From Hydractinia symbiolongicarpus (lineage: Eukaryota; Cnidaria; Hydrozoa; Anthoathecata; Hydractiniidae): 60,000 bases of DNA. The position numbers and the translations under genes were made by a program. Below the pieces are notes generated by a model. That model searched no databases. It was not told where the DNA came from and saw nothing but the letters and a program-made list of their open reading frames with translations. Positions 29,501 through 41,500 of the stretch are shown in pieces (the stretch's first letter is position 1; the number at the start of each line of letters is the position of its first letter). The stretch lies in contig NC_079882.1 of assembly GCF_029227915.1 (NCBI RefSeq), forward strand, positions 19,599,001 to 19,659,000, given 5' to 3'.

Positions 29501-32500
29501 CTTTGGCTTGATTACTAGATCGATTGCCGTAAATGTCATTGGACAGTGAAAACCATGTGCCAGTAGGAGTATCTTCTCTCCAAGCACCTTCGATAATTTC
29601 ACCACGCTCATTCTCTCGGTCGACAAGACCAATTGGTAGCTCAATTTTGCCCACAGAACTTTTGCTCCTCTGCCAGTTATGCAATGCCACTGTTGCCATT
29701 GTGATGGTAGAAACCTTTTCTGGTTCTAAGTTTATAGGTCGACGAAAAATGCGCCACCGATTTGCCAATATCCCAAATCCGTTTTCAGAAATTCTTCTCT
29801 TTCGTGACAGTCGATAATTGAAGATGCGTTTGTTTACTGTCAGATTTTTTTGTGGATAAGGCTTCATCAGGTAATTCTTAAGAGGAAACGCATCATCTCC
29901 TGTTATCACATACGGCACTTTGTTGTTTCGACCTGGTAAATTGCAAACCTCTGGTAAATTTAGCGATCCACTGTCTAGCGCCTTCTTTAAATTACATTGG
30001 TCCCATATACCTCCATCAGAATTTCTACCGTTCGCTCCAACTTCCACATAAAGAAACTCATATTCTGGCTTGACAAGAGCCATGAGCACTACACTGTCTG
30101 TCCCTTTATAGTTTCGGTAATGAGACCCTGAATTTGGGGGCTGCTGAATGACGATATGCTTCCCATCGAGAGCACCTAATCCATTTGGGAAGTTCCAACG
30201 CTCATTGAACTTTCTGGAGATATCTAGCCATTCCCCCTGTGTTTTCGGAGTTGAAAGGAAGGTTGGACCCAACCTCTTTATGATAGCTTCAGATACCTCC
30301 ATAACAGCTGCTGAAATTCTTTTTCTTGACACTCTGAATTGAAATTCTAAAGACCTGAAAGTCTCACCAGTCGCTAAGTAACGTAGGGCCACGCAAACGA
30401 GCTCAGCTGGTGTGATAGAATTCCTCATATTTGTATCTTGTTTCTGCAAATCCTCAGAAAGAAGACCGACTAGGTATTCGAATTGAGCGTTATTCATACG
30501 TATATACCCTCTACATTTCTTCTCATCGTTTTTTATTTCGTTGAAGATTGTATGAAAAGCGCCAAGACACTCTCTATTCCCAAGCCACGGTTGCACCCAG
30601 CAATTTCTTGGTGGTTCTTCACGATCTTCCTCTTCTTCTTCGTCCAACAAAAGTAAAGCTAAAATAACTTCTCTGTTTATTCCTGCCATATTTTAATCAC
30701 ACATGAACTCAATAAAAAACTTAAGGATACGGTATACCCTTTGAGCATGATTTTTTAACTTCGATTTTCGAAATAATCTTGCAGCAAATAAGATGTGGCG
30801 CCACGAGAAACATTTTCATGCGCATGCTATGGGACATGTTGCATAGCACGCGCATGAAAATGTTTCTCGTGGCGCCTTAGCTTAAAATTGTATTCTTGTT
30901 TCTCATTTTTAAAACGTACTTTCTTTTTCAGATCAGCTGTTATCAAACCATACATCAACAGTATTTTCAAAAAAAAATTTAACAAGAGAGTAAATTTTGA
31001 AGGCCTAAATAATGAAATATTCAAATGCTAATATGTATTTGTAATAAAATTCACCATGTAAATGCATTTTAATATATATATTTTATTAAAAATAAAATGT
31101 AAAAGCTTTTCAGCTTACGCCATCATCAGTACATAAAATTTATGTACGTTTAATTTATGTATATATGATGGCGTAAGCCAAAAAGCTTTTACATTTTATT
31201 TTTAATAAAAAAATATATATTAAATTAATATGTATTTATTGCTGAATTAATTAACTTGAACTACTTCATCATTCAAATTGAGCTTGTTCAAAAGTTATTA
31301 TATTTGAATCATCAAGTTTATACATACAAGATTTGTATTCTGGAATTTCCAGAACTTTCCTGATCAGTTTTAAAAATATCAAGTTAAAGTTTTAACTGTT
31401 TAATAGAATACTTATGTAAAAATTTTATTTTCAACATTGTAGGTTAGATAAAATAATACTACAACAAGAAAACATAATTGTAGCAGGACATAAAAGAATG
31501 GTAGCTACTTCTAAATGACATATTTAAAATTATTCATTTGATGCTTTATATTGAAGATGTACGATAACATGTATTGATAGAAGTAGAAAGATGCAGAAGG
31601 AAAAATATTGTTAGATGTTACATTGTATTACAGTGTATGTAGTATTTAGTTTTGCATTATGGTAATTTTAAGTTTAAAAAATTATCGTTCGCTTATGATA
31701 AATCTGAAAAAATCAAATTGGGTTAGCATGATGACTGAAAACTAACTCTTGATGTAATGAAAAGAAGATTTTGCACACAGATTCATAAAAGCTGCAGGAA
31801 ACCTGAATTATTATCACTTTAAATTTTCAGCCTATACCAATCTGTTAAGTAAACCTTTAGAATTACACATTTCTGCATCACAACTAACAATGCAAAACGT
31901 CAGATTTATTATTACAGCACTCACATTTGTAACCGGCATGTTAAATAATCTTTCACGACTATTAAACAAGTGAGATTGTGCTTGACATTCTTTTAATTGC
32001 TTGTTGACACGGCGGGCTTCGTTAGCTGTTTCATGTGCTCTACAAAAATGATAATTAAAATAGCAAAAAATAAAAAAATACATAACAAATGCATGTTATA
32101 AGAGGCTCCAAAATTATGACAAATAGCCATTATCAATGATTGGATTGTTAAACAGTGACAGAGGCCATTAAACAGGCTTTTTCAACTTGAAAGCTGCTTA
32201 TGTACACTTTTTACTATCTCCCAAAGCGAAAGACGGGATTGAGAAGAAAGTACGAAGCCATGTTGATGTCTATGTATCATGGTAAAATATCGATCCATTG
32301 ACCATAGGGCGATTCTTACAGTACACAGTTCTTATGAAGACTAAGATCACATGCATGCTTGGAAGTGTGAAAAAAACAGTAAAGGAAGGCTAGCATAAAC
32401 TTTTTTGTTTCTCTTTCTTAGCTTTTCCTTTTTAGGCCATAACATATATTACTTTACTTGTTTTTTGACATTAGGCTGGATCATTGGTTACGCCTTTTGC

Positions 32501-35500
32501 CATAATTTATAACACACCTAATTTAAATGTTCTAACTATGCCTAAAAGCTATGCAATGAGCTGAGAAAAATTTCTCTGTGGAATGTGTATCCATGTAATT
32601 ACCAAGTCATGACAAAACCAGAAATATAATTTACAGCTTTTTAACTGCAAAGTCCTGAAGTACTCTTCAGGGCAATATCATTTAACAGCCGCATTGATTA
32701 AAGTTTGTTGAGTACTGTTTGAGGAATATTTACATGAAACATACTTATTTATATCAGTGTGTGCAGCAAATCCGGCAACAACCATGTTAAGTCCATCAAG
32801 ACGGTCTTGAAACAAATTTTGCTCAGCAAGTAGATTCTTGTGAAATCTCTCTTCATCACTTTCTAAATTGACTAAAGTTGTTTCCATTTGTTGTTCAATT
32901 TTTCCAGGCCAAGCTATACAGCTCCATCTAGAACAAAACAAAATAAAAAACTTTACTAAATAGTTTGGTAAAAAACAAATTGGGTTAATAAATTGAAGGC
33001 TAAGATATTTCTGGAATTCTAAGAAAGACAAAGTGTAGTAACAAAGTTAATTTTTTTTCTGTAACCATAAGGAAACAAAGCAAAACAGATTTAGTGTTGT
33101 TATTTTTACCAGAACAACAATTTACAAACTAGTAAGAACAACTCGAAGAAAACCTGTATTGTATGGTTTTTCGAATAATACAGTCAGTCAGGCCTATAAA
33201 ATAACTAATCAAGTTGCATTCTTTGCCTTATAAGAATTAGTTAAATGCATAAATAGAAGGCTATAAAACTTACTTAGCATTAAAATCATCCACAGATATA
33301 CTATAGTAAAATTCTTCAATCAACTCATAATCCACCATCGCTTTATTGATTAATTCCTGTTTTTCTGTTAGCAGCGCTGGAAGTGTTTTTATATATTCTC
33401 GTTGTTCTGTCAATTCTTCAATGCCATTTGGCTTATCATAAAGTTTTCTAGAAATAACTTTAAATACCTCACAAACTTGGTCTGCTTGAGAGCGCAGTTT
33501 CTTCGCTAATAATTCAAGAACAGAGTTTGCTAATGTTTTTCTCTTTTTTGACAGTGTTTGTCGCACTTGTTCGCATGTCACCCAAAAAGGACCTATGATA
33601 ACATAGGATGGGATACTATTTTCAATTTTCTCTTTCTCTGAAAGATGCATCTCAATTTCTTGTTTCGCCTGAGCTGGAGTATGCTCCTCATTGCCATATG
33701 CACTAAAATATAATGTTAAAAAAAAGATAGAAAGTGCAACATAGGAATAATAATGTTACATAGTGATAGCCAGTAAACTAAAAGGGTGTTTTTAATTGTA
33801 AAGCTATAAATAAAGTCACACTGTAAAGGTGGTTGCATTGTGTTGTATCAATTCACTTATATTTACACACAAGGTAATGAAATGTCCAAAGTGTTTCTTT
33901 TTTCACTATAAACAAATCTTACCTTAAATATTCATTGATATCCATATTAGCCAACTCTAAATATTTTTCGTATTCTTTCGCATATGCCATTAATGGTATT
34001 GCAGCTTGTTTCAGGCATGTTTGAACTGTATCACGTAACTTTTTAACAAGAGGTTCATTTTCCCCAACAGACTCTAGGAGAGGACTGCCACTCCAAAACA
34101 GGTTTTCCATTACCATCTTTTCCAGCTGTGGTATTTTTTTAATGCATTTTATTCCTTTATTAAAAAGATTCACAATGCTGTTTTCAAACTTCTTAGGATC
34201 GGTTGAAAATGAAACGGAATTACTGTCAAATACTAAGTCGAGTAAGAAAATTGAATTTCTCTTTGGTCTAAAAACAAATTAAATAAATCAAACATTATGA
34301 CGAGCTAAAAAGGTTTGGGATATTGGGTATTTTAGTGCAACTTATGATACAACTGCACCTATTACCACAACTTCTCTTAACTTTCCTTTATCACCCCTCA
34401 TTGAGCACTATTTTACAGCATGCAGAAAAAAATTGCAGCTAATTGAAGACTAAATAATGCTCATTTATGTAAACCTTAAAAAAATGTAAAACTTACAAGT
34501 ATGGACTTTTCATAACGTCACCAGGCCAACTCATACTTTCTTTCAACTTTAAAACTGATGAACAGGCATCTACAATCATTTGTGTGTAAGTATCTAGAGA
34601 ATCTTGCACCAGATAACGTAATGAATCCTAACAATGCATAAAGTATATTTAGCAAAAAAAAAAAACAATTAGGCATCTTCATTTAATAAAATTCCAAATT
34701 CAGAAACAAAGATGGTGCAAACCATGTTCATTAATTATCATTATGAACTCCAAGAAAGTTACTATATTTATGGTTTAGCATAGTACATTTTAGAAAATGA
34801 AACAACCTAATCCAGCCTTACTTACAACATCAACTGAATAAACAGGAAACAAGGGAATATATGTGATATAACCCAGGAAGCTTTCCAGTGGTATTTATAT
34901 TTACCTGCATTGAAAATTTAATCAGTTCATTCAACTTAGACAGTTTAGACATTTTGTAAACCTCCCAGTTATTTTCTTCTAAATTAAACCATCCTTTTCC
35001 AATATCACGCAAACTTGTTCTGATGGCACTTCGCAGGGTTGTTAACCAACTGTCTTTAAGAAACAACTGAACCTAAAAATAGATTACGTTATGTTAAAAA
35101 TGAATAGTATTATTATTGTGATGTGCAAGGAGTAAACTTGATTTGATGTAGTCAAGAATAAAACTTCGTTTTATAACACTTGTTTTTGTAAATCTTGTTG
35201 TTAATTAAATAATTATATTTACACATTCACTTATATAGAGAAAAGGGTCCCTAAGGGACTTCACATGTGTGCGTGTGTGCACGTTCCAAAAGGCCTATAT
35301 AAACTAAGGCGCCTGTGGAGGAGTGTCCCGGGAGTTCATGTCGTGAGAAGTGGTTTCTGCAACAATTATACTTTCAACCACACTTTTAGTAAATTAAATT
35401 TTCTAGCTGATTTGCTCTTTAAATGACAATTTTTTAGATAACAGGGCTGTTTTTTATAATTTTAAAGATTTTTATTTGAATTTGAATCTCCATCTCATGA

Positions 35501-38500
35501 GAAGCATAACTAAAATGTTTTTTAATTTGCACTGTTTTTACATTGAAATAATACTTTAAGTCCTTGATTGAACAAAAGTTTATTTCTTGGTTGTTGAGGA
35601 ATAGTGTCTTGACACTGTTAAAAAGTATGTAAATACCTGAGCTGTAGCTTGCCCTTGTGCTTGTTCAAATTCTTCAAGCCGCATACTTTTGGTAATAGGT
35701 ACTTGAAATAATGACATTGCAGCAACTTTATTGCACTCTGCTTTAACTTTTGAAATCGCAGATAAAACTTCTGGCATTGTCAGCAGTGATTTAAAGGAAA
35801 AGCTATGATACATTTTTTCAAAATCATAAGATGGTACATCATTGTAGAATCCTAAATCGAAATTCAAAATAACAAGAGTCTTTAATAATAATTGGAATAA
35901 TAGGTGATTTTCCAAGCTTGTGCTTGTTGTAAAACAAAAAACATATTATTGTTTTAACCAAATATTAAATATTTTTACGCTGCTGGATTATCCACGTTGT
36001 ATCAATTAAATACTATGCGTAACACTTAAACACTACAACATTACTAAAAACACTATCTAATTATCAGAGGCACAATCAAAACAATTTTATCAGCATAAAA
36101 CTACAGTGTATTATAAAAAAGATGGCTTCCCCAAATCACAAAACATGTCACATATATTGTTTATATAAATGTTGCACATGGTCTTTTAACTTAACAAAAG
36201 AAAAACACTCACAGCAAAACATACAAATTTAAGGTAGGCATTAACCAGAAGGCTGAAGTCCTCAATCAAGGCTAGTTAAAATTAATTCTGAGAATTGAAC
36301 TGTTTTAAGGTGTCTGAAAATTTTATCAACCCATCATCTTTGCAACATTTAGGAAGCTAATGTGTTATGTTACTTAGTCACATATACTACATATGCATCG
36401 CTGTTCTTTTATCAACATGGATTTCATGCAATTTATTTTTTTTATGGTATTCTTACCTGTTTCAGGAATAACTTCTTTTTCCCTTTCTTCTATTTCCACA
36501 AAAGGAAATTTCTCTGGCTTGCATTGGACAATTTTATCAAACATAATTTTATTCATTGATCTTTGAAAATCCAATTGGATCTCTTTGCTTAGTTTGTATA
36601 TAGATGAGGACAATCTAAAAATATTAAAAAATATTAAAAAATTAAAGATTCATTGATTTATTAAGAGAAAAAGGGAGCATCTTTAATTGTCATTGTTTTC
36701 GTGGTCATGCACAACAAACAGCTTACAAGTCCTTATTTAAACTAAAAAGTGGGTGGGGTGGATGGGGGAGTTCTTGATATTTAAAGAAGTTCATAGCCTT
36801 TAACTGGTGGTTTACGTGCATAAAAATAATGAAAAATAAAACCCGGAACGGACTGATTTGGTGTGAATCTAATTTGACAATTGGGTTACAATTAAGATTG
36901 GTAGGTCAAATTCAAAATCTTGAACAACATTGATTTTCTTCAATGTAAGCATCCCTTATTTTCCTTATTTTTCAAAGTAGGCAGTTGTGTGGGCTGTTCC
37001 ATGATGTGGATAGCACAGAAACTCCCAGTAGTCAATTTTTTGTTCTTTACTAGGCCTACGCTTTGGAAAGATGATTCTGTTAAAGGGGAACTCCAGTAAA
37101 AATCACTTTTTTCTTTTTTGTTTTATACGTACTCAGAAAAGCATAAGAAATCAAAAAAAACTTACTTCACTTGTTTTCCTTATTTAAAATTGTTGTACTA
37201 GCCTTTGTGTATTCAATTTTTTACTCATAACAAAAACAGACAGGCGCGATTTCATTTAGGACTGGACCCGATTATAATTCCTTATATAAAATTGTTGTAC
37301 TAGCCTTCGTGTATTTAATTTTTTTCTCATAAAAAAACAGACAGGTGCGATTTCATTTAGGACTGGACCCGATTATAAATAATGACATCACATCGTGCAG
37401 AAAGTTTAGGCGAGCGCAGAGAACGTTCATGTTAAGACCTATATCTTACATTAAATCGCTTTTTGTATGTAATTTACGTTTAAATTTTTAAAAAATGGTT
37501 AGTTGCTTTGCGCTTCGATGTACCAATCGACCAGAGAAGTGTAAAGAAGTAAGTTTTCACAGAATCCCATCTGTGAAAAAGAAAGAACTCAAACAAAAAT
37601 GGCTAAACAAACTACGTCAAGCAGCTGATCTACCAAGTGATCAAAGTTTTTATATTTGGTTGGCGCATTTCACAGATAGTTCTTTTAAAAGAGATCTCCA
37701 GGAAATAAACTTCCATATTATAATATTGCCACTTTGTAAAAATGCCATTTTAGCTGGTGAACACGATCAAAGTTTCTCATTTCTTTTCCTTTCATTATTT
37801 GTACTTCTATCCACAGAACACAACCAAATAACGTTTTGTACATTGTTATATTAAATAAAAGAACATTATACCAATTTCCAATACAATCACCAACAAAAAT
37901 GTTTTCTAGTTACACATGTATTTTTTGTAGCGCTCAAGTTTCTATTCTTTGTTTTTCAAAAAAGAATATTTTTGATGGCAGAACATGCCAAATATTTTCA
38001 GGGGGTAAGTGTACCCAATTTCTTCAATCTTTGTTACTGTTTAAGGCTGCATGCAATGCTGATAATGCAGTTTCTAAAACAGCTTTGTCAAAACAACCAC
38101 TTATAAATCAGTAGCTTCTGCAACGCATTTATGACCTACCATAATCATAAGAATGATTTTTATTTATACAATATTAATACCCCATGTTTTACCAACTTAT
38201 CACAACCCAAACATTATTCGATCTTTCGATCACGCATTTCAATGGTCCTCCATCACGGAGAAAATTCCAACGTTATATAAAATTTGCTTGAATTTGTGTG
38301 CAAAAAAGCATATGAGGAGGAAAAATATTGCTGAACTGTGAAAAATAAATTGGCTTGTTAAGTAGGAAAGATTTTTTACTGAAGGGAATGATAAAGTTTT
38401 TTGACAAAAAGAATGTTAAAAAAGCGATTAGATATTTTATATTTTTTATTTCTTTAAAAAGAAAATATTTTGCTAAGAACATTGCTGTGAGTCAGTAAAA

Positions 38501-41500
38501 GACAGCTCGTTACTTTGCATCATTATTAATATCTCCCTTGTGAGACACAAGAGGTTCGAAGTCGTGTGGCTGTAGCTTTGTAAAGTCTCTTTCATGAAGA
38601 GAATTATCCGATTCTATGTTTTCTAAGTTATAATCTTCATCAATATTACAAGACGTCTTATCAACGAACAATGTAAACAGTAAGTAAACAAACTTTTAGA
38701 AGGTGTGCTGCTGAGCTCACGGACTTTCTGCATGATGTGACGCATGCTCATTTATTCAAACCTAGTCCTCTCGAATTTACGCAACCTTGCAAATTTATTT
38801 AAAATTGAAGATGTTTACAGACCTGATTAAGGTATAAATAAAGTTTTTTAACGATTGTAAAAGGTTTATTCTGACATATTTATGTATTGTCTTATTAAAA
38901 TAACATTTTTTTCACTGGAGTGCATCTTTAAGACACACACACAAAAAAAATCAAAATATTATAATTAATTGCACATTTAAACTGTCTTTAGTCATTTTAT
39001 TAGTCCTAAAATCTTTTTAAAAACCATAATTTGTAACTAAGTGTTTCAAAACAATAAAAAAATAATCACAAGAAAGGTTATTATGATGAACATATACCAC
39101 TTTGATGTGTTTTTAATGTGTTTTTAGATGTAGTCTTGGTGTATTACATTGAAAGTTAGCATATTTTTGTCAACAAGAATAATTATTTTAATCATCATAA
39201 CAAGGGGTTGTGTTACAACAAGTCGGCCTTGTTTTTTTTCATGTGATGTTATTATACGGTGGACTATTACAGGGATAAAAAACAATGACACATATCAACA
39301 TATTTGTGACAAAGAAAGATGTTTCAACAACCATATATTTGTTTTTCATAAAATATGGTTCGCTGGGCCTGTAACACAAATAATTAAGTTGTATCCACCT
39401 TATTATGTTTAATAGAAAAAAAAAGGTTGAATTGAGTTAAATTTATAATTTTATTTATTAAACAAATTATTTGGGAAAGAATTGTTCCAATATGTTGATA
39501 AAATAATGTCCTATACTTAAACATAGCTGTATTATGTTAATGATATCAACTTTTCATTTTAATTTATTTTCATCTGGGATGATTTAATGAATGAGTCTCA
39601 AATAAACACAATAAGATGGATGAAATGGTCTAAATATTATGAAAATTTCTTTCCAGAGACAAATCGTACAAATTCACCCAACACCAAACAACAATTTTTA
39701 GATTGTTTGTAACTTTAGTAACTACTAAGAAGTTTTAACACTAACTATTTACTAACCTCTTGTCACTGTTTAAATGTTTGGGCTCCCTGGCCCATTTTAT
39801 GATTTTTCTAAGAGAGTCAATATCAATGTTTTCAACATTGTCGGTTGGCATGCAGTCGATATATAGGTGATATCTATGAAGAAAATAATATTTAATTTAA
39901 TTTTAATACAGGGTTTAATATTGTCACTAAATTTAATAAATATTTATAGGGTATTACCTTAATAGTGCTTCAGTTTTCTTTCGTGCTTCATAAGCCTCCT
40001 TAACCCGAGCTACAAATACATTAGGGTTTTCAGCTAAAAACATGAGTCGAATTCTTGGAACAAAATAATGTCCAGCTTGGTTATTTAATTTCTGGTTGTA
40101 AGAGTCGATAAGTTTAACAGTGTACAATAGTTTTTGTGGATCATAATCAACCACACCAACTGTTATCCAGTCATATTCTTTGATGCCATTTTGAACGATT
40201 CCTGAAAAGAATGTTAATGGACTTAGACCTGAACCAGTTGTTTAGAGAATAGTTATTTTTAAATCTTCACCACAACATTTGTTCATTTTGTAAACAAACC
40301 TTTTTTATATGTAGAAAATAAAAGGCTTTTTTCCACTTAGTCAAAATTTATATTTTTAAAACATACTTTGCTTTACAACACGATCTACATTTTGACAACA
40401 CATTATGCAAAAAAAATAGTTATACCGCTTGGTAAAAGTGCCTTCCCAGGAACAGGCTTTCTTTTTTTGCCCTCCACACCCAATTTCAACCAATCGCTAG
40501 GTGTTCGACAATCATATTCAGTGTTATCGAAAATATCCAATGGCAAGAAACAGGGAAAAGGAGATTCTGTACTGTATGGATCAATTTCCACTCTCATGTT
40601 CACATTTGAAGAAGGCACAAGCAAGTTATTTTCTATGCCATGCTTCAAAAGCAATGTATGAAGATCTTGCTTTATAAATGATCTTTTCTGCCTATAATAA
40701 AAGGGTTCATATATGTATAATAATTATCATATGAACAGTGTGGCAAAATGTAAGTTAAGAATAAAGCTTAACCTTTCAATCTCTATTTTTCTTGGAGTTT
40801 GGCCAGGTTCTGTTTTAAAAGGCACCTGAACTTTAGGCTCCCAAGCTTTTGATGGAAATTCCTATGAAAACAAAGTCTCTTTCAACATGATGCGAAACAA
40901 CCAAAATTAAAAGTCTGTTCTTGGAGATAAGAAATCAGAAGTGAAAGCAGTGGTTAACACTGTTTAACACATAATAGTTTATATACCGAAGTTCTTGTTG
41001 AAGCTGTCGATGGACCATATCGTGTTTTTTCCTCATTTGCTGTTGTATTTGAGAATGTTTTTGCTGAATGTAAATAATATGAATAAAAAATGAGTATTAA
41101 GAAATTAAAATAACAAGGCATATACTAATACACTTTTCATGTCACACTAAATAGCAAATAAAACAAATCTGGAAAAAAGTAAACAGAAAAAGTTACAATA
41201 AAAGAAATAAATGAGTGGATAAGAAGAAGCACAACAACTCAACCATAAGGAGCATGCTGCTCATGCACAGTCTTCCAAGCAGTACTGGTGTCTTTTTCTG
41301 CACCATCTCCCTAAAAAATGATTAATAAATCAATTCAGTTAGTGTACTGAATTGATTTATTTACAACAAAAAAGGAATTAACAGATGTAAATAGATTTTT
41401 CATTAACAGGATTTACACAAAAGCTTTAGGCCATGACAATTAATCTGTGCTTGTTTTTTATGTAAACATTTGAGTTTGAGACTTGGCCTTTATAAAATGT

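Larger units (their letters stand above)
25056..29949. repeat. Exact 2,447-bp tandem duplication
   Basis: Unit 1 is 25056-27502 and unit 2 is 27503-29949. Every ORF in unit 1 recurs identically at an offset of exactly 2,447 bp, including intergenic bases that I compared by eye. Each unit holds about 267 bp of host intron, the left transposon end, the MADF gene and the C-terminal part of the transposase. The junction at 27502/27503 joins transposase sequence directly to host intron. The identity implies a very recent event or an assembly artefact. Confidence 0.95.
27770..30882. mobile_element. Complete PIF/Harbinger transposon
   Basis: A 3,113-bp element with terminal inverted repeats starting AGCTAAGGCGCCACGAG, flanked on both sides by the 3-bp target duplication TAA (27767-27769 and 30883-30885), as expected for PIF/Harbinger. 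It has the usual two convergent genes: a MADF/Myb-like DNA-binding protein on plus and a DDE transposase on minus, about 290 bp apart. Both reading frames are intact, so it may be autonomous. It sits in the DNAH1 intron between exons 15 and 16. Confidence 0.9.
37084..38927. mobile_element. Kolobok-like DNA transposon remnant with TTAA flanks
   Basis: Inverted ends AGGGGAACTCCAGTAAAAA (37084) and, read on the other strand, AGATGCACTCCAGTGAAAAA (38927) are flanked by TTAA at 37080-37083 and 38928-38931. Subterminal inverted homology (ATCACATCGTGCAGAAAGT near 37386 and its inverse near 38715-38740) supports one element. TTAA targets and a THAP-domain ORF are typical of Kolobok transposases. No DDE core is visible, so it is non-autonomous. 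It is in the DNAH1 intron between exons 7 and 8. Confidence 0.65.

Noticed and set aside
37084-37378. Direct repeats considered as a CRISPR-like array
   Set aside because: Only two adjacent 101-bp copies without spacers in animal DNA; a simple tandem duplication.
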